Positions 9,955 to 20,799 of a stretch of 64,000 nt of DNA are shown one piece after another. Position 1 is the first letter of the stretch. Each line of letters opens with the position of its first letter. The translations under genes and the position numbers were made by a program. The notes below the pieces were generated by a model. The model made no database searches, had not been told where the DNA came from, and worked only from the letters and a program-made list of their open reading frames with translations. The DNA comes from Aquarana catesbeiana (taxonomy: Eukaryota > Chordata > Amphibia > Anura > Ranidae): contig NC_133331.1 in NCBI RefSeq assembly GCF_042186555.1, forward strand, positions 2,539,395-2,603,394, written 5' to 3'.

Positions 9955-10514
9955 AAGTGTGCTTCACTCATTAAGAGCCTACAGATCAGGGTCACTGCTG
10001 GAAATGCCTACGGGGCTTGTTCACACTCGCTTTGGTCTCCACATTGCATCCCCCCAGAACCCTGTGTGCATTGCATGTTGTTGTGGGGCGCTCACACAGA
10101 TGCCCCATTGGACAGGCTTTCAACAAGCTTCAAGAAGTTCTGAAGCCTGCTAGCAGCTTGCTGAAAGTGGCAATCAGCACTCCTATTAGGATCTGTGTTT
10201 AACATTTACAAACTGGAGCTGAATGGCACTTTAAAAGCTTCCAACAAATCTTGCTGAAATTTCTGCAAATGCTTTGTCATAGTCTGCTGGTCACACGGCT
10301 CTGATACCAGCTGAGACAATCTTCACAAGATTACATTGAAGAACCATGAATCCTGGATACCCAACCCATACATCAGGAGGCCTAAAGCACAACAGCTGTG
10401 ATCACATTAATGAAGATCAGGTGATCTGAGCTTCAGGAGCTCTTCATTCAAGGATGGCTGTATGTGCTTTCACTGACTATAGATAAAGCTTTGAAGCCGT
10501 AGAAAACCGCAATC
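9955..10514. other. No gene recognised
   Basis: Mixed sequence with short mirrored pieces (GAAGTTCTGAAGCCTGC and related blocks recur near 11,480-11,540), probably a decayed repeat that brackets 10,130-11,540. No coding evidence. Confidence 0.35.
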
Positions 10515-10965
10515 TGCAAGACAAAGGCATAATGTGTGGGGTGCATTGCATACGAAATACTTACCTTAGAACAAAGCCCTCCATCACCGCTGACAGGGCT
10601 TCCATCTTCACACGGTCTTCCTTCTTGGTTCGCATGCTCGAGCCATCTGATTGGCCGAGCTGTGATGACGTCACTCCCGCTGCACAGAGCTCTGAAGGGA
10701 CGGTACGGGTATGCTGTCCCTTCAGATTGCACGTGTCAGTGATATCACCAGCTGCATTCAGTGTGAATATCTCCTAAACTGTGCAAGCTTAGGAGGTCTT
10801 CACAGTGCCTACAGGTATCCTCGTCACAGGCGCCCCCCCATAGGCGTCCTCCATAACAGGCATCCCCCATAGGCGTCCTCCATAACAGGCATCCCCCATA
10901 GGCGTCCCTAGCACAGGCATCCCCCAGCACAGGCTCACCTGTAGGTATCTGTGCCTAAAAAATGC
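10515..10965. repeat. Dispersed CpG-containing repeat family I
   Basis: Has GCAAGACAAAGGCATAATG, ATACTTACCTTAGAACAAAG, TGATTGGCC, TGATGACGTCAC and ATATCTCCTAAACTGTGCAA. These occur in the same order in the diverged member at 39,425-40,255. The ACTTACC block mimics a splice donor and TGACGTCA mimics a CRE, but both belong to the repeat. Counterpart 60,280-60,725. Confidence 0.75.
10825..10945. repeat. Short CATCCCCCATAGGCGTC minisatellite
   Basis: About four units of roughly 30 bp built from ATAACAGGCATCCCCCATAG. Counterpart 60,590-60,710, with one base changed (CTGCATAAC for CTCCATAAC). Confidence 0.85.
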
Positions 10966-10980
10966 CTCCCATGCTGCCCG

Positions 10981-11166
10981 AATGTGAAAGCTGGAGTGCT
11001 TTCACACTGGGGCAGTGCGCTTGCGGGACATTAGAAAAAGTTCTGCAAGCAGCATCTTTGTGGCAAAACACCCCTGCCCACTGCAACACTGGCGTTTTTA
11101 ACCCCTTCTGCCGCTAGCGGGAGTTAAAAGTGCCCCATTAGCTGCCCCAGTGTGAAAGGGGTCTCA
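10981..11166. mobile_element. MITE family D, short internally deleted form
   Basis: Carries GTGCTTTCACACTGGGGC on the left and GCCCCAGTGTGAAAGG on the right, with CCGCTAGCGG inside. Counterpart 60,746-60,931. Confidence 0.75.
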
Positions 11167-11430
11167 CCCGTAGGCACTCCCCCCCCCCCCCATCACAGGC
11201 TCACCCGTTGGCGCCCCCCCCCCCCATCACAGGCTCACCCGTAGGCGCCCCCCCACCCAATCACAGGCTCACCTGTAGGCGCCCCCCCCCCCCCCCCCCA
11301 TCACAGGCTCACCCGTAGGCGCCCCCCCCCCCCCCCCCATCACAGGCTCACCCGTAGGCGCCCCCCCCCCCCATCACAGGCTCACCCGTAGGCGCCCCCC
11401 CCCCCCCCCATCACAGGCTCACCCGTAGGA
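11160..11430. repeat. C-run minisatellite (ATCACAGGCTCACCCGTAGG)
   Basis: Seven or so units with a constant ATCACAGGCTCACCCGTAGG segment and a C-run of variable length (about 8-18). Copy 2 (60,925-61,297) has more units and different C-run lengths. Confidence 0.92.
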
Positions 11431-11539
11431 CACAGATCTTAAATTGGAGTGCTGATTGCCACTTTAATCAAGCTGCTGGCACACTTCAGAACTTCTTGAA
11501 CCTTGGTGAAAACCTGCTGAAGCCTATCAGCAGCTTACT

Positions 11540-11735
11540 TAACCACAGAGCACTTAAACCCCCCTTTCCTAACCAGACCAATTTTCAGCTCTGTCACACT
11601 TTGAATGACAATTACTCAGTCATGTAACACTGTATCTCTGAAAATTTACTATTTGAGACCCCAACAAGCCAGGAAAGTATAAATACCCTCCAAATGACCC
11701 CCTTTTTCTGGAAAGTAGACATTCCAATGTATTTA
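11540..11735. repeat. Dispersed repeat family F, left part
   Basis: CCAATTTTCAGCTCTGTCAC and TGAATGACAATTACTCAGTC match CCAATTTTCAGCTTTCAGCG... and AAATGACAATTACGCGGTCA in the member at 40,971. The sequence resumes at 12,449 after a hAT insertion. Confidence 0.7.
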
Positions 11736-11743
11736 GTAAGAGG

Positions 11744-12448
11744 TAGAGCTGCACAATTAAAATCGTAAAAAAAAATTGTGATCTCGATTCAACCCCCCTG
11801 ACTATCTCTATTGCAGAGGATTCTTTCATATAATAAGTGGAGAGACATATCTGCTCATTCAGCTGTCAAAAGAAAACATCTGGGCAGTCTGCCAAGTTTT
11901 TAACAGGAAACACTGTAACTAACTCTTCCTTCTTAGATCAAAGGGATAAACTATGTGAAAAAAAATCCAGGCAGTCTGCCAAGTTTTTAACATGAAACAT
12001 TGTAACTAACTCTTCCTTCTTAGATCAAAGTGATAAACTGCTTGAAAAAAAAAAAAAAATCCAGGCAGTCTGCCAAGTTTTTAAAATGCAGGACGTTTAA
12101 CCACTTAAAAAGTCTAAATCTTTTTCTCACACTTAAGTTAAAATCAATATTTTTTTCTAGAAAAATTACTTGGAACCCCCAAACATTATATATATTTTAG
12201 TAGAGACCCTCGGGAATAAAATGTCAATTGCTGCAATATTTTATGTCACACTGTATTTGCCCAGCCGTTCTTTCAAACGCAATTTTTTGGGAAAAAATAC
12301 ACTTTAATGAATTGAAAAAAATGGGCTTACTTTTTTTTTTTTTTTTTTTGTTTTAATGTAAAAAATTATGTTACGCCGCGAGAATCTTGATCTATCTTCT
12401 AAGCAAAAAAATCGTGATTCTCATTTTAGCCAGAATCGTGCAGCTCTA
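11744..12448. mobile_element. Non-autonomous hAT element, 705 bp
   Basis: Inverted ends TAGAGCTGCACAATT and AATCGTGCAGCTCTA, flanked by a perfect 8-bp duplication GTAAGAGG (11,736-11,743 and 12,449-12,456). It interrupts family F. The interior includes CGTGATTCTCATTTTAGCC and a 2-3 unit internal tandem repeat, but no transposase. Counterpart 61,612-62,304 with the same target duplication, so insertion predates the segmental duplication. Confidence 0.93.
11878..12090. repeat. Internal ~90-bp tandem repeat of the hAT element
   Basis: CAGTCTGCCAAGTTTTTAA followed by ACTGTAACTAACTCTTCC and GATAAACTATGTG is repeated two and a half times. In copy 2 the first unit has lost about 7 bases around CTAACT. 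Confidence 0.85.
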
Positions 12449-13150
12449 GTAAGAGGCATGGTGAGTTTTTTGAAGTTGTAATTTTTTCCCACAATTCTTT
12501 GCAAAATAGATTTTTTCCCCCCCACAAAATTGTCATACTATCAGGCTATTTCTCACACACTGCATGTGCATAGCACAAATTACACCCCAAAATACATTCT
12601 ACTACTCCTCCCGAGTATGGCGATACCACGTGTGAGAGACTTTTACACAGTCTGGCCACATACAGAGGCCCAACATGTAGGGAGCACCTTCAGGTGTTCC
12701 AGGAGCATAAATTACACATCTCATTTCTTGACTACCTCTTGTACTTTTGAAGGCCCTGGAGCACCAGAACAATGGAAAATGTCCACAAAAATGACCCCAT
12801 TTTGGAAAGAAAACACCCCAACGTATAATCTATGAGGCAATGAGTCTTTTGAACGTGTCATTTTTTTCCACAAGTATTTGGAAAATGTGGAAAGAAAAAA
12901 AAAAAAAAAAAAAAAAAATGAAAAAAACGCATTGTTTACACAAAGTTGTCCATTTATACATTTCTAACCCATAGCATATACGTAGAAAAATTACATCCCA
13001 AAATAGATTCTCCTACTCCTCCCGAGTACGGCAATACCACGTGGGAGACTTCTACAGCCTGGCCAGAGGCCCAAAATGCAGGGAGCACCTTCAGGTGTTC
13101 TAGGGGCATACATTTCTCAAATCCAATTTGACTACCTATTACACTTTTGT
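12449..13150. repeat. Dispersed repeat family F, right part, partly duplicated
   Basis: Two related blocks follow each other: CTACTCCTCCCGAGTATGGC...AGGGAGCACCTTCAGGTGTT near 12,600-12,840 and CTACTCCTCCCGAGTACGGC...AGGGAGCACCTTCAGGTGTT near 13,012-13,140. A long A-run (about 12,894-12,918) separates them. Abundant ranid repeat sequence; no coding function seen. Confidence 0.7.
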
Positions 13151-13157
13151 GAGGCAC

Positions 13158-13640
13158 CATAGTTGGATGGATAAGCATGGTTGAGCCATAAATGTGGATG
13201 GATGGGATGGCTGAGTGTGGCTGGATGAGTATGACAGAGGGATGGCAGAGTATGGATGGTGAGTATTGCCAAGTATGGATGGCGGAGTATGGATGGATGA
13301 GTATTGCCGAGTATGGATGGATGAGCATGGATGGATGAGTATTGCCGAGTATGGATGGATGAGTATGGATGGATGAGTATGACAGAGGGGTGGTGGAGTA
13401 TGGATGGTGAGTATTGCAGAGTATGGATGGATGAGCATGGATGGATGAGTATGACAGAGGGATGGCGGAGTATGGATGGTGAGTATTGCAGAGTATGGAT
13501 GGATGAGCATGGATGGATTGATGGATGAGTATGACAGAGGGATGGCGGAGTATGGATGGTGAGTATTGTCAAGTATGGATGGATGAGCATGGATGGATGA
13601 GTACGACAGAGGTATGGCTGAGTATGGATGGATGGATGAG
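13158..13640. repeat. GGATGGATGAGTATGG minisatellite
   Basis: Units of about 19-38 bp combining GAGTATGGATGGATGAGCAT, GAGTATTGCC and TATGACAGAGGGATGGC. Copy 2 (63,040-63,430) has a different unit order and fewer units. Confidence 0.92.
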
Positions 13641-13833
13641 GCTGCAATGGGCACAGAGCAGTGCTGCAGGCACTATAGATCCAGCCCGCTGCATCCGATC
13701 TCTTCGCTCACACTGTACCGATCGGTACAGAGAGGGGATCCGGACATGACGCCGGTTTGTTTACAAGCGATTGCTTCGTCACGTGGTAAACAATGGCTGT
13801 CAGCGGACATGTACCGTGATGCGCCGGGTCCTC

Positions 13834-13893
13834 TGGCTCCCATGTACAGCTGCACCAGATCCTACACTCTCCAGTTTTAGTAAATCTTCCCCT
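13834..13893. mobile_element. MITE family A, right end fragment
   Basis: CTGGCTCCCATGTACAGCTG, GCACCAGATCCTACACTC and CCAGTTTTAGTAAATC. Counterpart 63,625-63,684. Confidence 0.75.
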
Positions 13894-14271
13894 ACTCCCT
13901 TGCAAATATGGATTTCAGCGGAAACAGTGTTGATTGCAAAAGTGATCAAAAACAATTAAAAAGGAGGAAGGATCAGTAGTACTACGATCAATAGTGGGGG
14001 AAACATGCAGATACTCATTTGATCAATCAGAAAAAATAAAAAATCCATAACATTCCGCCACAGCCAATCGACTTACTCCCCCTGAAATCTGTCAGTAGCT
14101 CACTATGTTGATCTATTAGAGGATCTGCGGTTTATGATTTTTATTCAAATCGATCATTTTAGCTGCATGGTGTGAACGATCAGTGTGGGGCCACCTCGTT
14201 TTCCCTGACACCTTCTACAAACACCAAAGTCAGGCGACTTAATCACTCCTAAAAATAGCTGCAAGCAACGT

Positions 14272-14302
<31 letters not shown>

Positions 14303-14551
14303 CTTTATACAAAGCTGCAAACGAACAATGTACACTGATGTCAATAGGATGCTCGTAGACTAAGGCTAAAGTTCACATCCATGCCACTGCTGAGGATATA
14401 AGCACCGCCCCTAGGGGCTAGTCCATGAACTGCAGCTTCCGTAGCCCTTTGTCAGGCCAACGCAGCTCTGGTCTGATGCGATAGGCCGGCTGGGAGTTGC
14501 TGGTGAGAGCCATGACCAGGCCATACAATGGGTGGGCTCAGAGTCCAGAGC
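13894..14551. other. No gene recognised; homology to copy 2 visible to 14,209
   Basis: Mixed sequence with an A-run at 14,275-14,301. The window ends at the base matching 14,209, so whether the duplication continues is unknown. Confidence 0.4.
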
Positions 14552-16350
14552 GTACCATTCCTATCGGTCTAGGAGAAGCACAGCCTTCCTATTCATCAAG
14601 AAGCATAGTCTTCCTTATCCATAGGAGCACGGCCTTCCTATACATAGAGAAGGAGCATAGTCTTCCTTATCCATAGGAGCACGGCCCTCCTATACATAGA
14701 GTAGGAGCATAGTCTTCCTTATCCATAGGAGCACGGCCCTCCTATACATAGAGTAGGAGCATAGTCTTCCTTATCCATAGGAGCACGGCCTTCCTATACA
14801 TAGAGAAGGAGCATAGTCTTCCTTATCCATAGGAGCACGGCCCTCCTATACATAGAGAAGGAGCATAGTCTTCCTTATCCATAGGAGCACGGCCCTCCTA
14901 TACATAGAGAAGAAGCATAGTCTTCCTTATCCATAGCAGCACGGCCTTCCTATACATAGAGAAGGAGCATAGCCTTCCTTATCCATAGGAGCACGGCCTT
15001 CCTATACATAGAGAAGGACCCATCTCACAGGAGCACGGCCTTCTCGTACATATAGAAGCATAGCCAGCCTGCCTACCTAAAAAGCGCACGGCCGCCTTAG
15101 CCATCTAAAAGCAGAATGGCATTCCTATGATTTTAAATGAAGCATGGTCTTCCTATTGATCTAAAAAGATTGCAGCCTTTCTATACTCATCTAGAAGCAT
15201 ACCCTTCCTCTCGGTCTAAAATTAATACAGCCTTCCTATACATCTGTAGAGGAGCATGGTCCTCTTATTCATCCAAAAGCATAGCCTTGCCTATCGATGT
15301 ACATGCAAGTATATATATATTTTCCAATGGGTCTACAAGGAGCATGGCCTGCCTGTACATCCAGAAGCCGTGTCATTCCAACCATCTAAAAGTAGCATAG
15401 CCTTCCTGTACCTCTAGAAATTGCATGGCTTTTCTATTCTAAGTAAAGCCTTCCTGAGCATCTAGGAGTATGGCCTTCCTACCTTTCAAGAAGAAAAGCC
15501 TTCCTATTGGTCTAAAAAGAATGCAGCTGCCCTGTACATCTAGAAGGAGCATTTCCTTCTTACTGGTCTACAAGGAGCATGGTCTTCCTATTCTTCTAGA
15601 AAGCATAGCCTTCCTATAAAAGTGTAAAAGGAGCACAGCCACCCTACTGGTCTACAAGGAGAATAGTCTTCCTAGCCATCTAGAATAACGGTCTTTCTAT
15701 AAAAGGAACATGGTCCTGTTATCCATATAGAAGGAGCAAGGCCTTCCTATACATCTATGAGTAACAGTCATCCCAGTCATCTAGAAGGAGATGGTCTTCC
15801 TAACCATCATCCAATCATGTCTACAACGAGCAAGGTCTTCCTATACATCTATGAGGAACATGGTCCTCCTATCCATGTAGGAGCATTGCCTTCCTATCCA
15901 ACTTCCAATCACATCTACAAAGAGTGCAGCCTTCCTATAAATCTACATGGAACAGGGTCCTCCCAGACATCTAGAAGGAGATGGCCTTCCAAATCATCAT
16001 CTAATCAGATCTACAAGAATCACAGCCTTCCTATACATCTATGAGGAACAGGGTCCTCCCAGACATCTAGGAGATGGCCTTCCTAACCATCATCCAATCA
16101 TGTCTATAAGGTCTTCCTATACATCTATGAGGAACATGGTCCTCCTATCCATATAGAAGGAGCATTGCCTTCCTATCCAACTTCCAATCACATCTACAAG
16201 GAGTGCAGCCTTCCCCTACATCTACAAGGAACAGGGTCCTCCCAGACATCTAGAAGGAGATGGCCTTTCCAGCCATCCAATCATGTCTACAAAGGAGCAC
16301 GGCCTTCCTCTCCATCTTCTGATCACATTTACAAGGACCACGGCCTCCCC
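14552..16350. repeat. Degenerate AGGAGCATGGCCTTCCTA minisatellite
   Basis: A basic ~26-bp motif (AGGAGCATAGCCTTCCTATC...) is arrayed over 1.8 kb. At 14,600-15,020 it is homogenised as a 52-bp dimer containing GCATAGTCTTCCTTATCC and GGCCCTCCTATACATAGAG. From 15,020 onward units decay and a different long unit appears twice or three times (GGTCCTCCCAGACATCTAG, CTATCCAACTTCCAATCAC). This is the pattern of an old array with a younger homogenised patch. Confidence 0.9.
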
Positions 16351-16633
16351 ACAGGTCTAAGAAAAAAAAAGACAAAAACAACTTCCAGTCTCCACACTCC
16401 CAAAACAATAACAGGCTGTCTACAGGATCATCTACACCAGACTTCCAGTTCCCGGAATGGAGCCGAGCTTCTGATTACTATCAACAGCATATCTATCGAC
16501 AGGGCCTGTATGGAGGGGATTCCCTAACCCCCCCTCAAAAAAAAAAAGTTTTGGCAGTTGCCCAAATTTAACCCCATGAGGAGTGAAGGACAGCAAATAA
16601 CTGGAGAGATCTCCCATGTGCCGGGATCTCCAC

Positions 16634-17250
16634 CACCATCCATACCAAGGGGGATCACCATCCGTACCGAGGGGCACCACCATCAAAATCTGCACCAAGG
16701 GGGCCACCACCACCCTCCGCACCGAGGGGGGCCACCACCACCCTCCGCACCGAGGGGGGCCACCACCACCCTCCGCACCGAGGGGGGCCACCACCACCCT
16801 CCGCACCGAGGGGGGCCACCACCACCCTCCGCACCGAGGGGGGCCACCACCACCCTCCGCACCGAGGGGGGCCACCACCACCCTCCGCACCGAGGGGGGC
16901 CACCACCACCCTCCGCACCGAGGGGGGCCACCACCACCCTCCGCACCGAGGGGGGCCACCACCACCCTCCGCACCGAGGGGGGCCACCACCACCCTCCGC
17001 ACCGAGGGGGGCCACCACCACCCTCCGCACCGAGGGGGGCCACCACCACCCTCCGCACCGAGGGGGGCCACCACCACCCTCCGCACCGAGGGGGGCCACC
17101 ACCACCCTCCGCACCGAGGGGGGCACCACCACCATCCGCACCGAGGGGGGCACCACCACCATCCATACCAAGGGGGATCACCATCCGTACCGAGGGGGGC
17201 ACCACCACCATCCGTACCGAGGGGGGCACCACCACCACCCGCACCAATAC
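16634..17250. repeat. 28-bp minisatellite CACCACCCTCCGCACCGAGG
   Basis: About 15 near-identical 28-bp units (16,699-17,118) flanked on both sides by variants with CATCCGTACC or CATCCATACC. Because 28 is not a multiple of 3, each frame reads through three registers and yields 28-residue periodic His/Pro/Arg-Gly frames; these are not proteins. Confidence 0.96.
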
Positions 17251-17289
17251 AAAGCTTAGTGAATAATAATTATATATATATAAATAAAA

Positions 17290-17812
17290 ATGTATTTATA
17301 TTTATATCTCCCCCCACTCTCTGTGGTCTCCAGACCCCCTCCCCTCCCCCCCGATCTTCTCATTCTGATGCCAACTTTGTGTCTATTGTTGTCCTCATGA
17401 TGGATGGTGAGCTCTGCTGCCCAACTTCCCCCTCATTGTTATATAGTATAATGTTACATTGTATGTTAGGCCTCCTATGTAGAGAGTAGTAGTCAGTGAG
17501 GCCTGTGTGTCCCGTGGAGGCCCGTCCTGTGTCCCCGGTGTGTCCTATGAAGGGCCCCCGGTGTCTATGTATCCCTCGCTCCGTCCTTCTCTCTCATTGT
17601 CCTCCCGCCCCCTCCCCCGTGTCTCGGTGTCCCCCGGGCGGTCCTGCCCTCACCTCGGGCCCGGTGTGGTAGTCTCCGGTGGCGCGCTCCTCGGTCTGCA
17701 CTCCCGCTCCTTCCCTCCTGTACACCGGCAGTGATGGTCCAGGCCCCGCCCCTTCCCTCCTTCCGCCCCCGTCACCCCGGCAACCAGCGAGTTGCCCTAG
17801 AGATGGGCGGCC
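17290..17812 (-). promoter_or_regulatory. CpG-rich block, candidate promoter on the minus strand
   Basis: Contrasts with its repeat surroundings: GC-rich with many CpGs between 17,500 and 17,812. On the minus strand it shows CTAGGGCAAC and GGTTGCCGGGG, which resemble RFX X-box half sites, and GGGGCGGGGC, an Sp1-type GC box. The pieces lie upstream of a good splice donor at 17,653. It is not seen elsewhere in the window. Whether it drives a gene is inference. Confidence 0.4.
17654..17740 (-). other. Candidate first exon (5' end undefined) with donor CCCGAG|GTGAGG
   Basis: The minus strand reads GAGACTACCACACCGGGCCC then GAG|GTGAGGGC, matching a vertebrate donor. One frame across it gives VQTEERATGDYHTGPE but has no upstream ATG apart from one inside the adjacent satellite, so it is either untranslated or the coding start lies elsewhere. 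No downstream exon was found at lower coordinates, which are minisatellites. The 5' limit given is arbitrary. Confidence 0.25.
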
Positions 17813-18243
17813 GGACATCCCATAATAGGCCGAGGGGGAGCCTGCCATCCCATAATAACAACAACCCTCCCCCATCCTCCCTCCTCCCCCTCAGACATCC
17901 CATAATAAGCCCGGGGAGTCTAACATCCCATAATAGTCTCCTCTTTCCCTCTCTCACACGGCAGCCCATAGCAACATGAAGGGAGCTCTGACATCCCATA
18001 ATAGCCACACACATCCCATAATAATCTGAGGGAGCTCTGACATCCCATAATAGTCACCACAGCAGCCAGGCATCCCATAATAACCTGAGGGAGACTGACA
18101 TCCCATAATAATCACCAGGCATCCCATAATAACTTCTAGGGATCCTGACATCCCATAATATGCCCCCTCCCCCTGACATCCCATAATATGCCCCCCCCCC
18201 TCCTGACATCCCATAATATGCCCCCCCCATCCCATAATAATCC
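17813..18243. repeat. TCCCATAATA cluster, block 1
   Basis: About 16 occurrences of ATCCCATAATA at 20-35 bp spacing, joined by short variable linkers (CTGAGGGAGCTCTG, ATGCCCCCTCC, ATCACCAGGC). It begins at the edge of the CpG-rich block. Related clusters start at 21,040, 23,310 and 25,817. Confidence 0.95.
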
Positions 18244-18305
18244 TGTCACAGCACCTCACACAGTGCCAGGTGTCCCTCCATGGCAACCTCAGTCCAGGAC
18301 CTGAG
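18244..18305. repeat. Higher-order repeat linker, copy 1
   Basis: CACAGCACCTCACACAGTGC and GTGTCCCTCCATGGCAACC; repeated after each TCCCATAATA cluster at about 21,353, 23,540 and 26,083. Confidence 0.9.
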
Positions 18306-20795
18306 TGGTCCTCCTCATCACAGTGCTATGTCCACTCCTCACTCCTCATCACAGTGCTATGTCCACTCCTCACTCCTCATCACAGTGCTATGTCCACCCC
18401 TCACTCCTCCTCATCACAGTGCTATGTCCACCCCTCACTCCTCCTCATCACAGTGCTATGTCCACCCCTCACTCCTCCTCATCACAGTGCTATGTCCACT
18501 CCTCACTCCTCCTCATCACAGTGCTATGTCCACTCCTCACTCCTCATCACAGTGCTATGTCCACCCCTCACTCCTCCTCATCACAGTGCTATGTCCACTC
18601 CTCACTCCTCCTCATCACAGTGCTATGTCCACTCCTCACTCCTCCTCATCACAGTGCTATGTCCACTCCTCACTCCTCATCACAGTGCTATGTCCACCCC
18701 TCACTCCTCCTCATCACAGTGCTATGTCCACCCCTCACTCCTCCTCATCACAGTGCTATGTCCACTCCTCACTCCTCATCACAGTGCTATGTCCACTCCT
18801 CACTCCTCATCACAGTGCTATGTCCACTCCTCACTCCTCCTCATCACAGTGCTATGTCCACTCCTCACTCCTCCTCATCACAGTGCTATGTCCACTCCTC
18901 ACTCCTCATCACAGTGCTATGTCCACTCCTCATCACAGTGCTATGTCCACTCCTCACTCCTCCTCATCACAGTGCTATGTCCACTCCTCACTCCTCCTCA
19001 TCACAGTGCTATGTCCACTCCTCACCATCACAGTGCTATGTCCACTCCTCACTCCTCCTCATCACAGTGCTATGTCCACTCCTCACTCCTCATCATCACA
19101 GTGCTATGTCCACTCCTCACCACAGTGCTATGGCCACTCCTCACTCCTCATCACAGTGCTATGTCCACTCCTCACTCCTCATCACAGTGCTATGTCCACT
19201 CCTCACTTCTCCTCATCACAGTGCTATGTCCACTCCTCACTCCTCATCACAGTGCTATGTCCACTCCTCACTCCTCATCACAGTGCTATGTCCACTCCTC
19301 ACTCCTCCTCATCACAGTGCTATGTCCACTCCTCACTCCTCCTCATCACAGTGCTATGTCCACTCCTCACTCCTCATCACAGTGCTATGTCCACTCCTCA
19401 TCACAGTGCTATGTCCACTCCTCACTCCTCCTCGTCACAGTGCTATGTCCACTCCTCACTCCTCCTCATCACAGTGCTATGTCCACTCCTCACTCCTCCT
19501 CATCACAGTGCTATGTCCACTCCTCACTCCTCCTCATCACAGTGCTATGTCCACTCCTCACTCCTCCTCATCACAGTGCTATGTCCACTCCTCACTCCTC
19601 CTCATCACAGTGCTATGTCCACTCCTCACCATCACAGTGCTATGTCCACTCCTCACTCCTCCTCATCACAGTGCTATGTCCACTCCTCACTCCTCATCAT
19701 CACAGTGCTATGTCCACTCCTCACTCCTCATCACAGTGCTATGTCCACTCCTCACTCCTCATCACAGTGCTATGTCCACTCCTCACTCCTCCTCATCACA
19801 GTGCTATGTCCACTCCTCACTCCTCATCACAGTGCTATGTCCACTCCTCACCACAGTGCTATGTCCACTCCTCACTCCTCCTCATCACAGTGCTATGTCC
19901 ACTCCTCACTCCTCATCACAGTGCTATGTCCACTCCTCACTCCTCATCACAGTGCTATGTCCACTCCTCACTCCTCCTCATCACAGTGCTATGTCCACCC
20001 CTCACTCCTCCTCATCACAGTGCTATGTCTACCCCTCACTCCTCCTCATCACAGTGCTATGTCTACCCCTCACTCCTCTTCATCACAGTGCTATGTTCAT
20101 CCTTCACTCCTCCTCATCACAGTGCTATGTCCACCCCTCACTCCTCATCACAGTGCTATGTCCATCCTTCACTCCTCCTCATCACAGTGCTATGTCCATC
20201 CTTTACTCCTCCTCATCACAGTGCTATGTCCATCCTTCAATCCTCATCACAGTGCTATGTCCACCCCTCACTCCTCCTCATCACAGTGCTATGTCCACTC
20301 CTCACTCCTCATCACAGTGCTATGTCCACCCCTCACTCCTCCTCATCACAGTGCTATGTCCATCCTTCAATCCTCATCACAGTGCTATGTCTACCCCTCA
20401 CTCCTCCTCATCACAGTGCTATGTTCATCCTTCACTCCTCCTCATCACAGTGCTATGTCCACCCCTCACTCCTCCTCATCACAGTGCTATGTCCATCCTT
20501 CACTCCTCCTCATCACAGTGCTATGTCCATCCTTCAATCCTCATCACAGTGCTATGTCCACCCCTCACTCCTCCTCATCACAGTGCTATGTCCATCCTTC
20601 AATCCTCATCACAGTGCTATGTCCACCCCTCACTCCTCCTCATCACAGTGCTATGTCCATCCTTCACTCCTCCTCATCACAGTGCTATGTCCATCCTTCA
20701 ATCCTCATCACAGTGCTATGTCCACCCCTCACTCCTCCTCATCACAGTGCTATGTCCATCCTTCAATCCTCATCACAGTGCTATGTCTATCCTTC
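18306..20795. repeat. 31/34-bp array CATCACAGTGCTATGTC
   Basis: Roughly 75-80 units of CATCACAGTGCTATGTC followed by CACTCCTCACTCCTC with or without an extra CTC, giving 31- and 34-bp variants, plus rare units with deletions. Distal units (after about 20,090) shift to CATCCTTCACTCC. It is stop-free in all three plus frames over about 2.5 kb purely because the unit lacks stops, so the 831-951 codon frames are artefacts. Confidence 0.97.
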
Positions 20796-20799
20796 ACTG

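Larger units (their letters stand above)
105..14209. repeat. Large segmental duplication, copy 1
   Basis: This segment recurs in the same orientation at 50,732-64,000. Order, orientation and nesting of every transposon match. As an example, the 597-bp stretches at 9203-9799 and 58968-59564 have the same length and translate with one residue different. The offset falls from about 50,628 at the left end to 49,791 at the right end, mainly because the (CA)-rich array is about 970 bp longer here. The left boundary falls in the loop of a palindromic MITE. The right boundary is not visible, because the second copy runs out of the window. Confidence 0.95.

Noticed and set aside
10553..10640. Apparent minus-strand first exon with ATGCGAACC start and donor AAG|GTAAGT
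   Set aside because: The same sequence order occurs in the diverged family I repeat at 39,425; it belongs to a dispersed repeat.
16558..17259. His/Pro/Arg-Gly repeat protein
   Set aside because: The 28-bp unit cycles through all three frames, so no frame is favoured; open on the other strand too.
18306..20795. CRISPR-like periodicity
   Set aside because: No unique spacers; plain 31/34-bp tandem repeat.
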